Part shown: positions 7,702 to 16,873 of the stretch, one piece after another | Numbering within the stretch: position 1 is the first letter of the stretch | How the letters are laid out: each line of letters opens with the position of its first letter | Source: Nocardiopsis alborubida | GTDB lineage: Bacteria; Actinomycetota; Actinomycetes; Streptosporangiales; Streptosporangiaceae | Direction: 5' to 3' | DNA: 64,000 nt | Assembly: GCF_012396365.1 (NCBI RefSeq) | Contig: NZ_JAAXPG010000019.1 | Coordinates: 62,001 to 126,000 of the forward strand | Program-made: the position numbers and the translations under genes | Notes under the pieces: generated by a model | The model's input: the letters and a program-made list of their open reading frames with translations, nothing else | Database searches by the model: none | Told to the model about the DNA's origin: nothing

Positions 7702-8517
7702 ATGTCGAACCCGACGCTCGCCACGAAGCTGGTCGCCCTGGTCAAGGGCATCTTCGGGCGCAAGGAAACGGCGGCCACGCCTGAGCCCGCGGCCCGGGAG
7801 GCGGACGGGACCCCCCAGTCCCCCGCCCCCGCTCCCGCGGAGACCGAGGACGTGACCGCGCCGAGCACGGCCGCGGACGAGGCCGTCGCGACCGAGGCCG
7901 AGAAGGCCGAGGCCGCTGGGCCCGCCGCGGAGCAGGAGCCCGCGACATCGGAGGCGAAGGCCGAGGAGCCCGCCGCGGCAGAGGTCGTCGGATCCGAGCC
8001 CGAGAAGGCCGGGCCCGCCGCGGAGCAGGAGCCCGCGGCCGCTGAGCAGGCCGTGCGGGAGAAGCCCGCCGAGCCGGTCAAGCCCGCCGAGAAGGAGCCC
8101 GAGGAGACCCCCGCCACCTCCGAGGCCCCGGCGACCGCTGAGGCCGCCGAGCCGGTCGGGACCGAGGAGACCGGAAGCGGCCTGGAGGAGCGGACCGAGC
8201 CCGCCACCCCCGCCACCGCGGACGTCCCCGAGGAGGGCGCCGCCATCGCGGAGGAGCTCGCCGCCGCCGAGGCGCACACCAAGGTCAGCAGCGACGAGAT
8301 CCTGGAGAGGGTGCGCAAGGGGGCCGCCCCCTCCCTGGAGGACCTTGCCGTGCCCACGTACGACGAGCTCACCCTGCCCTCGGTCCGCGCACGCCTGCGC
8401 AAGCTCACCATCGAGCAGGTCCGCGAGCTGCGCGCCTACGAGGTCGCCCACCAGAGCCGCCCCGAGTTCATCAGGATGTACGACAACCGCATCGCCAAGC
8501 TGGAGGCCGAGGCCTGA
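7702..8517 (+). CDS. Ala/Glu/Pro-rich protein with C-terminal conserved module (putative lipid-droplet-associated type)
   Basis: A 271-residue protein with three parts: a short basic N-terminus (Leu-Val-Lys-Gly-Ile-Phe-Gly-Arg-Lys near 13-21), about 170 residues of low-complexity Ala-Glu-Pro repeats (for example Gly-Pro-Ala-Ala-Glu-Gln-Glu-Pro twice), and a compact C-terminal module of about 55 residues with Tyr-Asp-Glu-Leu-Thr-Leu, Arg-Leu-Arg-Lys-Leu-Thr and Arg-Ile-Ala-Lys-Leu-Glu. I recall this last module from actinobacterial proteins between ispH and xseA that are annotated as lipid-droplet-associated, and the location here is the same. The name is by similarity only. AGGAG precedes the ATG. 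Confidence 0.6.
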   Translation: MSNPTLATKLVALVKGIFGRKETAATPEPAAREADGTPQSPAPAPAETEDVTAPSTAADEAVATEAEKAEAAGPAAEQEPATSEAKAEEPAAAEVVGSEPEKAGPAAEQEPAAAEQAVREKPAEPVKPAEKEPEETPATSEAPATAEAAEPVGTEETGSGLEERTEPATPATADVPEEGAAIAEELAAAEAHTKVSSDEILERVRKGAAPSLEDLAVPTYDELTLPSVRARLRKLTIEQVRELRAYEVAHQSRPEFIRMYDNRIAKLEAEA

Positions 8518-8651
8518 CGCGCGCGGACCGCCGGGGCGGGAGCGCCGTCGGTCCCGCTGACGGCCGCGTCCGCTGGGCACGGGAACCGCGGGGCGGTACG
8601 GAACGTCATAGAGGTGACCACACCGGCGCTTCCCGTCCGAAAGGACACCAC

Positions 8652-9164
8652 ATGCGTTCCGCTGCCCCCGCCGCCGCGCTCCTCGCTGCCACCGCGTTCT
8701 GGCTGACCGGCTGTTCGGTCGGTATCCCCGGGACCGACCAGGAGGTCTCCGTGGACCCCGACGGCGTGTCCGTCGGCAGTGAGGACGGAGAGGTCTCCGT
8801 CGACTCCGACGGCGACATCTCGGTCGGCAACGAGGACGGCGGCGTCACCCTCGACGAGGGCGGCGGCATCTCCGTGGACAGCGAGACCGGCGACCTCACC
8901 ATCGCCACGGTCGAGGGCAGCGTCACCGAGGAGTGCGACGGCCAGAACGTCAACGTGACCGCGAGCGGGGCCGAGGTCGTCCTCAACGGCCAGTGCGGCG
9001 AGGTCTCCATCCTGGGCAACGAGCTGACGGTGCACATCGGCAGCGCCGGCTCCATCCGGGTGACCGGCGCCGACAACACCGTCCACCACGCCGAGGGCGA
9101 GCCCTCCGTCACCGACATCGGCCTGAACAACACCGTCTCCGCCGGCGGAGACGCGACCGCCTGA
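8652..9164 (+). CDS. DUF3060 domain lipoprotein
   Basis: A 170-residue secreted lipoprotein. The signal peptide ends in the lipobox Leu-Thr-Gly-Cys with Cys21 as the lipidated residue. Residues 30-85 are an acidic run of short Val-Ser-Val-Asp-(Ser/Pro)-Asp-Gly repeats. The last 80 residues match DUF3060, with Cys-Asp-Gly-Gln-Asn-Val, Gly-Gln-Cys-Gly-Glu-Val, Gly-Asn-Glu-Leu-Thr-Val and Gly-Leu-Asn-Asn-Thr-Val, which suggests a beta-helix-like stack with one disulfide. The function of the domain is unknown. AAGGA precedes the ATG. Confidence 0.8.
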   Translation: MRSAAPAAALLAATAFWLTGCSVGIPGTDQEVSVDPDGVSVGSEDGEVSVDSDGDISVGNEDGGVTLDEGGGISVDSETGDLTIATVEGSVTEECDGQNVNVTASGAEVVLNGQCGEVSILGNELTVHIGSAGSIRVTGADNTVHHAEGEPSVTDIGLNNTVSAGGDATA

Positions 9165-9298
9165 CCGCGCCGCTCCGCACACGGCGCCCCACCCGGCCCG
9201 GTCGCGTCCGGCGACCTCCGGCCGTCCCTGCCCCACCCCGCCCGGCCGCTCCGCCCCCGCTCCTGGCGGGCCTGCCCCGAACTGTCCCCGCCCTGGCC

Positions 9299-9304
9299 TA
9301 GGCT
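9299..9304 (+). promoter_or_regulatory. -10 box of xseA (leaderless)
   Basis: TAGGCT ends 8 bases before the xseA ATG at 9313, with no ribosome binding site between, which fits a leaderless message. Confidence 0.5.
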
Positions 9305-9312
9305 CGGTTGGC

Positions 9313-10545
9313 ATGGGCATGGACAGTTCCGCGGAGGCGCCGCAACCGGTACGCGTCGTCCTCAACGCCGTCGGCCAGTGGATCGGCCGTCTGGGCCGTA
9401 TCTGGGTCGAGGGCCAGATCGCCGAGCTGAACCGGCGCGGCCGCATGGCCTACATCACGCTGCGCGACCCCGTCGCCAACGTGTCGGTGCGCGTGGTCTG
9501 CCAGACCTCGGTCCTGGACGCGCAGAGCCCGCCGCCCGAACCCGGGGCGCGCGTGGTCGTGCACGCCAAGCCCGACTTCTACGAGGTCCGCGGCACCTTC
9601 TCGCTGCGCGCCCTGGAGATCCGCCACGTCGGTCTGGGCGAGCTGCTCGCCCGGCTCGAACAGCTGCGCCGCACCCTGACCGCCGAAGGCCTCTTCGACG
9701 CCGCGCGCAAGCGCCCCCTGCCCTTCCTGCCCAACACCGTCGGGCTCATCTGCGGGCGCGACTCCGCGGCTGAGCGCGACGTGCTGGAGAACGGGCGCCG
9801 CCGCTGGCCAGCCGTGCGCTTCGAGGTGCGCCCGGTCGCCGTCCAGGGGGACCGGGCCGTGCGCGAGGTGATGGAGGCGCTCAAGGACCTGGACTCGCAC
9901 CCCGACGTCGACGTCATCGTCATCGCCCGGGGCGGCGGTTCCCTGGAGGACCTGCTGCCCTTTTCGGACGAGGCCCTCGTGCGCGCCGTCGCCTCCGCGG
10001 GCACTCCCGTGGTGAGCGCGATCGGCCACGAACAGGACGCCCCGCTGCTCGACCACGTCGCCGACGTGCGCGCCTCCACCCCCACCGACGCCGCCAAGAG
10101 GACGGTTCCCGACGTCGGCGAGCAGCTGGAGATCATCCGCCAGCTCCGCGACCGGGGCCGCCGGGTCCTCCGGGGCGGGGTGGAGCGCGAACTCTCCTGG
10201 CTGGAGGGCATGCGCTCGCGTCCGGTGCTCGCCAGCCCGGTGCGCGAGGTCGACCGGCTCGCCGAGCAGGTCGCGGACCTGCGTGACCGGGCCCGCCGGA
10301 GCCTGACCGTGTCGCTGGACCGGTCCGCCGACGGCCTCGGTCACACCCGGGCGCGCCTGCACGCCCTGTCCCCGGCGACCACGCTGGCGCGCGGTTACGC
10401 GATCGTGCAGCGCGAGGACGGGTCGGTGGTGCGCTCGGCCCGGGAACCGGACGCGGGGGAGGCCCTGCGCGTACGGTTCGCCGAGGACAGCCTGACCGCA
10501 ACCGTGGAGTCAGTCCACACCGAAGACACCTCCGAGGAGGGGTAG
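9313..10545 (+). CDS. xseA: Exodeoxyribonuclease VII large subunit
   Basis: A 410-residue catalytic subunit of exonuclease VII, which degrades single-stranded DNA from both ends in repair. The N-terminal OB-fold (about 14-105, with Val-Glu-Gly-Gln-Ile-Ala-Glu-Leu) is followed by the nuclease core with [18 protein letters not shown] and Ala-Ile-Gly-His-Glu, then a coiled-coil region and the Gly-Tyr-Ala-Ile-Val C-terminal motif. The length is normal. It forms an operon with xseB, whose start lies 3 bases after this stop. The message appears leaderless. Confidence 0.95.
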   Translation: MGMDSSAEAPQPVRVVLNAVGQWIGRLGRIWVEGQIAELNRRGRMAYITLRDPVANVSVRVVCQTSVLDAQSPPPEPGARVVVHAKPDFYEVRGTFSLRALEIRHVGLGELLARLEQLRRTLTAEGLFDAARKRPLPFLPNTVGLICGRDSAAERDVLENGRRRWPAVRFEVRPVAVQGDRAVREVMEALKDLDSHPDVDVIVIARGGGSLEDLLPFSDEALVRAVASAGTPVVSAIGHEQDAPLLDHVADVRASTPTDAAKRTVPDVGEQLEIIRQLRDRGRRVLRGGVERELSWLEGMRSRPVLASPVREVDRLAEQVADLRDRARRSLTVSLDRSADGLGHTRARLHALSPATTLARGYAIVQREDGSVVRSAREPDAGEALRVRFAEDSLTATVESVHTEDTSEEG

Positions 10546-10548
10546 GAG

Positions 10549-10815
10549 ATGGCAGCCAAGGGCGCCAAGACCCGCGACGAGGGCACCGCCGAGCCCGAGC
10601 TCAGCTACGAGGAGAGCCGGGAGGAGCTCAACAACGTCGTCCGGCAGCTGGAGTCGGGCGGACTCAGCCTGAAGGACTCGCTGGCCCTGTGGGAGCGCGG
10701 CGAGGAACTGGCCCGGGTGTGCGAGCAGTGGCTGGAGGGCGCCCGCGCCAAACTGGCCGCCGCCATGGACGAGCGCCGGGGGGACGAACCGGGGGACGGC
10801 GACACGCCCTTCTGA
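10549..10815 (+). CDS. xseB: Exodeoxyribonuclease VII small subunit
   Basis: An 88-residue helical subunit that binds the large subunit and supports exonuclease VII activity. The family pattern is clear: Leu-Ser-Tyr-Glu-Glu-Ser near residue 17, Leu-Glu-Ser-Gly-Gly-Leu-Ser-Leu-Lys-Asp-Ser-Leu near 35-46 and Trp-Glu-Arg-Gly. The GAGGAGGGG at the end of xseA provides its ribosome site, giving tight coupling. The C-terminus is a short charged tail. Confidence 0.93.
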   Translation: MAAKGAKTRDEGTAEPELSYEESREELNNVVRQLESGGLSLKDSLALWERGEELARVCEQWLEGARAKLAAAMDERRGDEPGDGDTPF

Positions 10816-10933
10816 GGTCCGGGGCCGCCTCGCGGTCCGCGTCCCGGGACGCGCGCGGCCCGTGCGGTGCACTCCTCCGCGCGTGCTGACCCGCCCGCGC
10901 CGGGCCTTCCGCGCCGAGCCGCGCGGCCTGGTC

Positions 10934-11473
10934 CTACCTGCGGCCGTTCAGCTGGTCGCCCAGGTCGCGGATGTTGCCGGGCAGGCCCCGGAACACCCCG
11001 ATCACCAGGACCAGCGCCGTGCCCAGGAACAGCCAGGGGGCGACCTCGGCCAGCCGCGACGCCAGCCCCAGGAGCAGCACCCGGGCGAACCCCTCGCTGC
11101 CCAGGGCCAGCACGCTCTCGGCGGCGACCACGGCGACGAAGAAGGCGATGGGCGGGCTGACCGACAGCGACAGCAGGTCGCTGGGCCGGACCAGGAACGC
11201 ACCGAGCAGGCAGGCGAGGGTGAAGGCGACTCCCGGAGCCGCGGGGGTGCCCGCCCAGTGCGAGACCATGGCCCCGGCGAAGCTGAACACGATGATGGCC
11301 AGCACACCGCCGCGTCCGGTCAGGCGGGGCGGGGTCCCGGGGGCGTTCTCCTTCGGACTCGACACCGGGCGCTCCCTCTTCCTGACATGCGGCACGTCCC
11401 GGACGCGACCGTCGGGCCGCACGAAGTACGGTGCGCGCCCGCGTTCGGGGCCGTCCGCCTTCCGCGGGGGCAT
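10934..11473 (-). CDS. DUF6542-like membrane protein
   Basis: A 179-residue protein: a basic, Pro-rich cytoplasmic N-terminus of about 50 residues, then four predicted transmembrane helices (starting near Val-Leu-Ala-Ile-Ile-Val-Phe, Val-Ala-Phe-Thr-Leu-Ala-Cys, Ile-Ala-Phe-Phe-Val-Ala-Val and Phe-Leu-Gly-Thr-Ala-Leu). It matches proteins called DUF6542 that occur in this neighbourhood beside xseA, rmuC and ychF in other actinobacteria. The ATG at 11473 has GGGGAGG nine bases upstream; an in-frame GTG at 11503 is an alternative. It is convergent with xseB and co-oriented with rmuC upstream. No function is known. Confidence 0.65.
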   Translation of the reverse strand: MPPRKADGPERGRAPYFVRPDGRVRDVPHVRKRERPVSSPKENAPGTPPRLTGRGGVLAIIVFSFAGAMVSHWAGTPAAPGVAFTLACLLGAFLVRPSDLLSLSVSPPIAFFVAVVAAESVLALGSEGFARVLLLGLASRLAEVAPWLFLGTALVLVIGVFRGLPGNIRDLGDQLNGRR

Positions 11474-11508
11474 AGCCGTCCGCCTCCCCAGTGTGTTGCT
11501 CACGGTGT

Positions 11509-12933
11509 TTAGTGTGTCACTTCTCGTGAATGTTCGGTGTCTTTTCCATGGATCGTGTCGTCCTTCCGGCTGCTTGTCCCATCCGCGACGAACACGCCGT
11601 CCTCCCCGTTGGACACCGGCTTGGGCCGTTGTGGTTCCGATGTTTCGCGACGAACGTCCGTTCCGTTCCTCTGCCCCCCGGATCCCGGACCACTCCGGCC
11701 TCCAGAGCCTGCCCCGGTGCCGCCCTGGTCCGACAGCTCGGGCGCCACCACCGCGCGCGGACGCTCCTCCACGCCCACGGGCCGGTCCAGCTCGCCGTCC
11801 ACCAGCCCCAGCTCGCCGAACCGGCGGGCCGTCACCAGCACCCGGCTCTCCAGCGACCCCACGGTCTGGTTGTAGGCGCTCACCGTCCGGGTCAGGGCCC
11901 GGCCCAACCCCTCCACGTGCCCGCCGAGCGTGCCCAGCCGCTCGTGCAGCTGCTTGCCCAGGTCGAACACCGCCCGCGCGTTCTCGCTCAGCGCCTCCTG
12001 CTGCCAGGCGTACTGCGCCGTCCGCAGCAGGGAGATCAGCGTCGTCGGCGTCGCGATGTGCACCCGCCGCCCCATCGCGTACTCCAGCAGTTCCGGGTCG
12101 TACTCCAGGGCCGGGGCCAGGAACGCCTCCCCGGGGATGAACAGCACCACGAACTCCGGCGCGGGGGTGAACGCCGACCAGTACGCCTTGGCCGCCAGCT
12201 GGTCCACGTGCGTGCGCAGGTGCCTGGCGTGCACGCGCAGGTGCCGCGCGGCCTCCTCCGCGCCCGCCTCCACGGCGTCCAGGTAGGCCGCCAGCGGGAC
12301 CTTGGAGTCCACCACGATGTTCTTGCCGCCCGCCAGGCGCACCACCATGTCCGGGCGCTGCGACCCGTCGCGCGTGGCGGCCTGCTCCTCGAAGTCGCAG
12401 TGCGAGCCCATCCCCGCCAGTTCCGCCACCCTGCGCAGCTGGAGCTCGCCCCACCGGCCGCGCGCCTCGGGCCGCCGCAGCGCCGTCACCAGCGACTGCG
12501 TCTGGTCGCGCAACCGCTCCGAGCCCTCGCGCACGTACTCGACCTGCTTGGCCAGCTCCGCGTGGGCCGCGGCGCGCCCCGCGTCGGCCTCCCGCAGCTG
12601 GCGCTCCACCCGGTCCAGGGTCCGCGTGAGCGGCTCGACCATGCGCTCCACCGCGCGGCGCCGCTCGTCCAGGTCGCCCCCGGCCTCGGCGCTGACCGCG
12701 CGCAGCCGTCCCTCCGCCAGCTCCATGAAGCGCTGGTTGGTCTGGTCCAGGGCCTGCGCGGACAGGGCGCGGAACCGGTCGGCGAGCTGTTCCTCCACGT
12801 AGGCCGCCCGTTCCTGGGCCGCGCGGGCGTCGGCCCGAGTCTCGGCCTCCCGGCCGCGGGCCAGGACCCAGCCCACGGCGGTGCCGACCGCCAGACCGAT
12901 CAGGAGCATGAGTACGAGTGCGAGGCCGTTCAT
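11509..12933 (-). CDS. rmuC: DNA recombination protein RmuC homologue
   Basis: A 474-residue protein. It begins with a transmembrane helix (residues 2-24), followed by a long coiled coil of Ala, Arg and Glu to about 150, then the RmuC nuclease-like domain with Gly-Arg-Trp-Gly-Glu-Leu-Gln-Leu, Pro-Asp-Met-Val-Val-Arg-Leu, Val-Asp-Ser-Lys-Val-Pro-Leu and Phe-Ile-Pro-Gly-Glu. RmuC limits inversions and rearrangements at short repeats in Escherichia coli. The last 70 residues are a Gly/Ser/Arg-rich disordered tail. I placed the start at the ATG at 12933 because it begins the hydrophobic anchor; a longer frame upstream has no family resemblance. Confidence 0.88.
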   Translation of the reverse strand: MNGLALVLMLLIGLAVGTAVGWVLARGREAETRADARAAQERAAYVEEQLADRFRALSAQALDQTNQRFMELAEGRLRAVSAEAGGDLDERRRAVERMVEPLTRTLDRVERQLREADAGRAAAHAELAKQVEYVREGSERLRDQTQSLVTALRRPEARGRWGELQLRRVAELAGMGSHCDFEEQAATRDGSQRPDMVVRLAGGKNIVVDSKVPLAAYLDAVEAGAEEAARHLRVHARHLRTHVDQLAAKAYWSAFTPAPEFVVLFIPGEAFLAPALEYDPELLEYAMGRRVHIATPTTLISLLRTAQYAWQQEALSENARAVFDLGKQLHERLGTLGGHVEGLGRALTRTVSAYNQTVGSLESRVLVTARRFGELGLVDGELDRPVGVEERPRAVVAPELSDQGGTGAGSGGRSGPGSGGQRNGTDVRRETSEPQRPKPVSNGEDGVFVADGTSSRKDDTIHGKDTEHSREVTH

Positions 12934-13164
12934 GGCCGTCCATGGTGTCAGCCCGCGCCGTCGTGCGGGCCCCCGCCACGCAGGACATCGGTGAGCAGTC
13001 CCGCCAAGTCCGGCATGTCCGCCGGCCCCGGGCTCCGCGGGGACGGGTTTTCGGTGCGCGGACCCGAACGGTACGGAGCCCCGAAGGGGAGTGGGATCGG
13101 ACACGAGGCCGCTTCCGGTCATTCACTTCCCTTGTGCAAAAGTTTTCGAGAACCTGAGGTCTCC

Positions 13165-13201
13165 GTACGGGGGCCGGAGCACCTCTCGCCGGCCCCCGTA
13201 C
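13165..13201. terminator. Perfect 13-bp hairpin in the leader of the hydrolase gene
   Basis: GTACGGGGGCCGG and its exact complement flank an 11-base loop. The hairpin ends 36 bases before the hydrolase start codon. It resembles a terminator, yet no gene ends here on the plus strand, and the minus-strand rmuC starts 230 bases away. It could be an attenuator in the hydrolase 5' leader, or the terminator of a gene since lost. Confidence 0.45.
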
Positions 13202-13237
13202 CTGGCAGTCCCTCACTTCCCCAGGAGGCCCGCTCCC

Positions 13238-13936
13238 ATGAGACTGGAGACCTACACCCGCGGCACCGGAGACCTCACCGTGCTCCTCGTCCACGGATCC
13301 ATGGCCACCCACGAGACCTGGCACGCCGTCGAGGACGCGCTGGTCGAACGCGGCCGCCGGGTGGTCAGCGTGGACATGCGCGGCCACGGCAGCAGCCCGC
13401 GCGGCGCCTACTCCGTGGCGGCGCTCGGCGACGACCTGGCGGACTCCCTGCCCACCGGGGCCGACCTGGCCATCGGCCACTCCACGGGCGCGGTCGCGCT
13501 CTCGCTGGCGGTGGAGCGGTTGCGCCCGGCCCGCGCGGTGTACGTGGACCCGGCGTTCCGCCTGCCCCCCATGCACGCCGACGCCGGCGAGCGCGTGCGC
13601 CGCGTCTTCGTCACCGCCGACGCCACACGCGTGCGCCAGAGCAACCCCAGGTGGACCGACGACGACGTCGAGAGGGAGGTCAGGGGCTTCGCCGCCTTCG
13701 ACCCGGAGTTCTTCGACTTCGTCGCCGAGGAGATCGCCGGTCACGACCTCCTCCCCGGCGAACCGGTCGTACCCTCCCTCGTCCTGCGCGCGGGCGACAG
13801 CGTCACCGTCACGCCCCAGACCGCGGACGAGCTGACCCGGCGCGGCTTCACCGTCCGGGTCGTGGAGGGCGCCGGGCACTGCGTCCACCGGGACAACCTG
13901 CCCGGGTTCCTCGCCGCACTGGAGGGGTGGCTCTAG
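13238..13936 (+). CDS. Alpha/beta-fold hydrolase
   Basis: A 232-residue soluble hydrolase. The oxyanion-hole region Leu-Val-His-Gly-Ser (17-21), the nucleophile elbow Gly-His-Ser-Thr-Gly (Ser about 82) and the catalytic His in Gly-Ala-Gly-His-Cys-Val-His (about 213) are all present; Asp in Arg-Ala-Gly-Asp-Ser-Val is the likely acid. The strand order is that of small esterase or lipase-like members. The substrate cannot be deduced. I chose the ATG at 13238 because AGGAGG lies ten bases upstream. The gene is alone, with an unusual hairpin in its leader. Confidence 0.85.
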   Translation: MRLETYTRGTGDLTVLLVHGSMATHETWHAVEDALVERGRRVVSVDMRGHGSSPRGAYSVAALGDDLADSLPTGADLAIGHSTGAVALSLAVERLRPARAVYVDPAFRLPPMHADAGERVRRVFVTADATRVRQSNPRWTDDDVEREVRGFAAFDPEFFDFVAEEIAGHDLLPGEPVVPSLVLRAGDSVTVTPQTADELTRRGFTVRVVEGAGHCVHRDNLPGFLAALEGWL

Positions 13937-14002
13937 GGGGTGTTCCGCGGGGGCTTCCGGGTCAGCGAGCCCGCGAGCCCGAAACGGTCCAAGGAGCACG
14001 AC

Positions 14003-14983
14003 CTAGGGGTCCGGGTTCCCCCGGGAGCCGGGACGGCAGGACTCCAGCGCCCTGCGCCAGCCGCGCACCGAGGGCCAGAACTCCTCCGTCACCGGCTCCG
14101 GCGTGAACAGCCACATCCGTTCCCACGCGGGGGAGGCCCGGCCCGAGATCTCCGGGCGCGGCTCGTAGGGCGGTGGTCCGCTCACCGGGTACCAGGTGTA
14201 CTCCAGCGGGTCGAGCAGCGCCATGAGCCGCTCCTCCACGCCCCGGTCGGGCCGCACCTTCACCAGCATCCACGGCCGGTAGCGGCGCAGGACCTCCAGC
14301 CCTCCGGCGACCACGTCCGGCTCCGTGCCGACCGTGTCGATCTTGAGCACGGTCGGGAAGGCCGAGGCGTCCTCGTTCCACCGCGCCAGGGTGGTCACCT
14401 CGACGGTGATGTGCGACAGGTCGGTGCGCGCCGAGCGCACCAGCGTGTTGCACATGTCGTTGTGCCGGGCCCGCCGCAGGTGGGCGGTGCCGGTGTGGTT
14501 GCTCAACGCCAGTTCCACCACGGTGAAGCCCAGGTCCGCCGACGAGGACACCACCCGGGCCGCCGCGGCGATCTCAGGGGTGGGCTCGAACGCGAACACC
14601 GGGCGGCGCGTGCGCGCGGCGGCCAGCAGCGAGTACACCCCCACCCCGGAGCCCACGTCGAACACCGCGCCGGGGCGGGTGTGGTCGAGCATCGCCATGA
14701 AGCAGGCCAGGCTGTCGGGCTCGTGCCGGGCCAGCCCGAAGGCGGCCAGTCGCCGCGGAACGGTGAGGTCGCCGGGCAGCCGCAGGGAGAGGCCGTCCGG
14801 GCCGATCCGGCGCGTGTCCGAGTCCAGGCGGGGCAGGGAGAAGACCACCTCGCGGGTCCACGGAGGGACCCGGTCCGGGTCCAGCCCGCCCAGCCGTCTG
14901 GGCAGCCGGACGCGGATCTTGCGGGCCGCGAAGCGTACGAGCGGGTAGCGGCGCACGAGCGCCCTCAGTTGGTCGGTGACCAC
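14003..14983 (-). CDS. FkbM family methyltransferase
   Basis: A 326-residue SAM-dependent methyltransferase. Motif I is Phe-Asp-Val-Gly-Ser-Gly-Val-Gly near residue 108, followed by Val-Phe-Ala-Phe-Glu-Pro-Thr-Pro at the end of strand 2 and Leu-Lys-Ile-Asp-Thr-Val-Gly-Thr-Glu, the FkbM signature in slightly altered form (usually Asp-Val-Glu-Gly). FkbM proteins O-methylate natural products or sugars; the substrate here is unknown and no biosynthetic genes are near. The start is a GTG at 14983 with GGGGGGAG just before it. The gene is divergent from ychF. Confidence 0.8.
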   Translation of the reverse strand: MVTDQLRALVRRYPLVRFAARKIRVRLPRRLGGLDPDRVPPWTREVVFSLPRLDSDTRRIGPDGLSLRLPGDLTVPRRLAAFGLARHEPDSLACFMAMLDHTRPGAVFDVGSGVGVYSLLAAARTRRPVFAFEPTPEIAAAARVVSSSADLGFTVVELALSNHTGTAHLRRARHNDMCNTLVRSARTDLSHITVEVTTLARWNEDASAFPTVLKIDTVGTEPDVVAGGLEVLRRYRPWMLVKVRPDRGVEERLMALLDPLEYTWYPVSGPPPYEPRPEISGRASPAWERMWLFTPEPVTEEFWPSVRGWRRALESCRPGSRGNPDP

Positions 14984-15457
14984 GGTTGTCTCCCCCCAGG
15001 AAAGGTGCTGCGACGGGGAGCGCCGGTCCACGGCGTCAGCCGTGTGCTCCGGCGCCCTCGTCCGACGCGGTCCGGGGCCGGTCCTCCCACCGGTCGCCGC
15101 ACCGCGCGCCTGCCGAGCCAGCGGCGGTGTGTCGGTCCGGGTCCGGGAAGGCGGAGCCGTGCGTGCGACGGGCGGCCCGCGCACCGGACGGTCGCCGCCC
15201 CGGTTCCCGGCAGCATCTGTCGAACCTACTGTGAGTAGCGTCTCCTGTGCACTGCGTTTCGGCGATTGGCCCTGTTTTTCCGGTCCGGTATCGCCCGAGG
15301 CCCCGCGTCCCGCCTTCCGCCCCGCCGTCCGGGGCGGGACCCGGCCCGTTGACCGGGCCGGGGGCGGCGGTGGGGAGGTCTCCGGCCCCGGGCGGGGCGA
15401 CCGGGAGCCGGACACGGCTGGACCGCCCACCCGCCGGTCCGCATAGACTCTGACCTT
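14984..15457. other. Divergent intergenic region between FkbM gene and ychF
   Basis: These 474 bases hold the promoters of two divergent genes. The ychF -10 box is at 15444-15449. Apart from general G/C-richness and short Pro/Gly-type out-of-frame reading frames I see no supported gene, repeat or RNA. Confidence 0.5.
15444..15449 (+). promoter_or_regulatory. -10 box of ychF (leaderless)
   Basis: TAGACT ends 8 bases before the GTG start at 15458, with no ribosome binding site, which suggests a leaderless message. Confidence 0.5.
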
Positions 15458-16543
15458 GTGAGTCTGTCTATCGGGATCGTCGGCCTGCCCAACGTCGGCA
15501 AGTCCACCCTCTTCAACGCGCTGACCAAGAACGACGCCCTGGCCGCGAACTACCCGTTCGCGACCATCGAGCCCAACGTCGGGGTCGTGGGCGTTCCCGA
15601 CGCCCGGCTCGGGAAGCTGGCCGAGATCTTCGGCTCGGCGAAGGTCATCCCGGCGACGGTGGACTTCGTCGACATCGCGGGCATCGTGCGCGGCGCCTCC
15701 ACCGGTGAGGGCCTGGGCAACAAGTTCCTGGCCAACATCCGCGAGAGCGACGCCATCTGCCAGGTGATCCGGGCCTTCGACGACCCCGACGTCACGCACG
15801 TCGACGGCGACGTCGAGCCCTCCCGCGACATCGAGACCATCAACACCGAGCTGATCCTGGCCGACCTCCAGACCCTGGAGAAGGCGCTTCCCCGCCTGGA
15901 GAAGGACGCCAAGCGCAACGCCAAGGACAAGGGCGCCCAGGAGCTGCTCCAGGCCGCCCGCGACGCCCAGGAGGTCCTCGACGGGGGCACCTCGCTGTCC
16001 GCGGCCAAGGGCGTGGACCTGGACCGGCTGCGCGAGCTGAGCCTGCTCACGGTCAAGCCGTTCATCTACGTGTTCAACCTCGACACCGACGAGCTGGCCG
16101 ACGGGGCGCTGCGCACCAAGCTCCAGGAGCTCGTCGCCCCGGCCGAGGCGATCTTCCTGGACGCCAAGATCGAGGCGGAGCTGGCCGAGCTGGACGAGGA
16201 CGAGGCGCAGGAGCTGCTGGAGTCCATGGGCCAGACCGAGTCGGGCCTGGCCCAGCTCGCCCGGGTCGGCTTCGCCACCCTGGGCCTGCAGACCTACCTG
16301 ACCGCCGGGCCCAAGGAGGCCCGCGCCTGGACGATCCGCAAGGGCGCCACCGCCCCCGAGGCCGCCGGGGTCATCCACACCGACTTCCAGCGCGGCTTCA
16401 TCAAGGCCGAGGTGGTCTCCTTCGACGACCTGGTCGCCGCGGGCGACATGCAGACCGCCCGCGCGGCGGGCAAGGTCCGCATGGAGGGCAAGGAATACGT
16501 GATGGCCGACGGCGACGTGGTGGAGTTCCGCTTCAACGTCTGA
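15458..16543 (+). CDS. ychF: Redox-regulated ATPase YchF (Obg-like P-loop protein)
   Basis: A 361-residue protein of the Obg-related YchF family, which binds ribosomes and hydrolyses ATP in preference to GTP. The P-loop Gly-Leu-Pro-Asn-Val-Gly-Lys-Ser-Thr is at 8-16; Phe-Val-Asp-Ile-Ala-Gly is the Walker B region; the helical insertion spans about 120-200 and the C-terminal TGS domain ends in [12 protein letters not shown], typical of the family. The length is standard. The start is GTG at 15458, probably on a leaderless message, and a strong terminator follows. Confidence 0.96.
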   Translation: MSLSIGIVGLPNVGKSTLFNALTKNDALAANYPFATIEPNVGVVGVPDARLGKLAEIFGSAKVIPATVDFVDIAGIVRGASTGEGLGNKFLANIRESDAICQVIRAFDDPDVTHVDGDVEPSRDIETINTELILADLQTLEKALPRLEKDAKRNAKDKGAQELLQAARDAQEVLDGGTSLSAAKGVDLDRLRELSLLTVKPFIYVFNLDTDELADGALRTKLQELVAPAEAIFLDAKIEAELAELDEDEAQELLESMGQTESGLAQLARVGFATLGLQTYLTAGPKEARAWTIRKGATAPEAAGVIHTDFQRGFIKAEVVSFDDLVAAGDMQTARAAGKVRMEGKEYVMADGDVVEFRFNV

Positions 16544-16562
16544 CCGCGCCGCGCACCCGTGA

Positions 16563-16616
16563 ACAGGGGCCGCGGACCCGCGCCGAACCTCCGGCGCCCG
16601 GGTCCGCGGCCCCTGT
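16563..16616 (+). terminator. Terminator of ychF
   Basis: An 18-base perfect stem (left arm 16563-16580, right arm 16599-16616) encloses a smaller CGCCG/CGGCG stem. It starts 20 bases after the ychF stop and ends one base before the truncated YoeB reading frame. Confidence 0.85.
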
Positions 16617-16617
16617 C

Positions 16618-16818
16618 GTGTGTCGCGGGGCGCTCGCCCGGACCAGCAAGCTGACCGAGGACATCCGCCGGGACCCCTTCACCGGCATGGGCAGGCCGGA
16701 GTCCCTGAAGCGCCACCTGCCCGGCGCCTGGTCACGGCACATCGACGACGGGCACCGCCTGGTCTGCGTCGCCACGGGGCGCGGGACCGTCGTCACCGCC
16801 GCTCGCCACCACTACTGA
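16618..16818 (+). pseudogene. 5'-truncated YoeB-type mRNA interferase toxin
   Basis: The 66 codons match the C-terminal three-quarters of YoeB: Leu-Thr-Glu-Asp-Ile-Arg-Arg-Asp-Pro-Phe, Gly-Arg-Pro-Glu-Ser-Leu-Lys, Trp-Ser-Arg-His-Ile-Asp-Asp-Gly-His-Arg-Leu-Val, and the ending Ala-Arg-His-His-Tyr. The conserved Glu and Arg of the active site and the C-terminal His-Tyr are retained. Complete YoeB is about 84-90 residues; here the first 20-25, including the first strand and helix, are missing, and no YefM antitoxin precedes it. The frame begins right after the ychF terminator, so there is no evident promoter or ribosome site. A small functional protein cannot be excluded but is unlikely. Confidence 0.7.
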
Positions 16819-16873
16819 CGGCCGACGGTTTCCGTCTCGTGGCGAGAGGTCGATCGTCGGGCCCGGACGGGGG

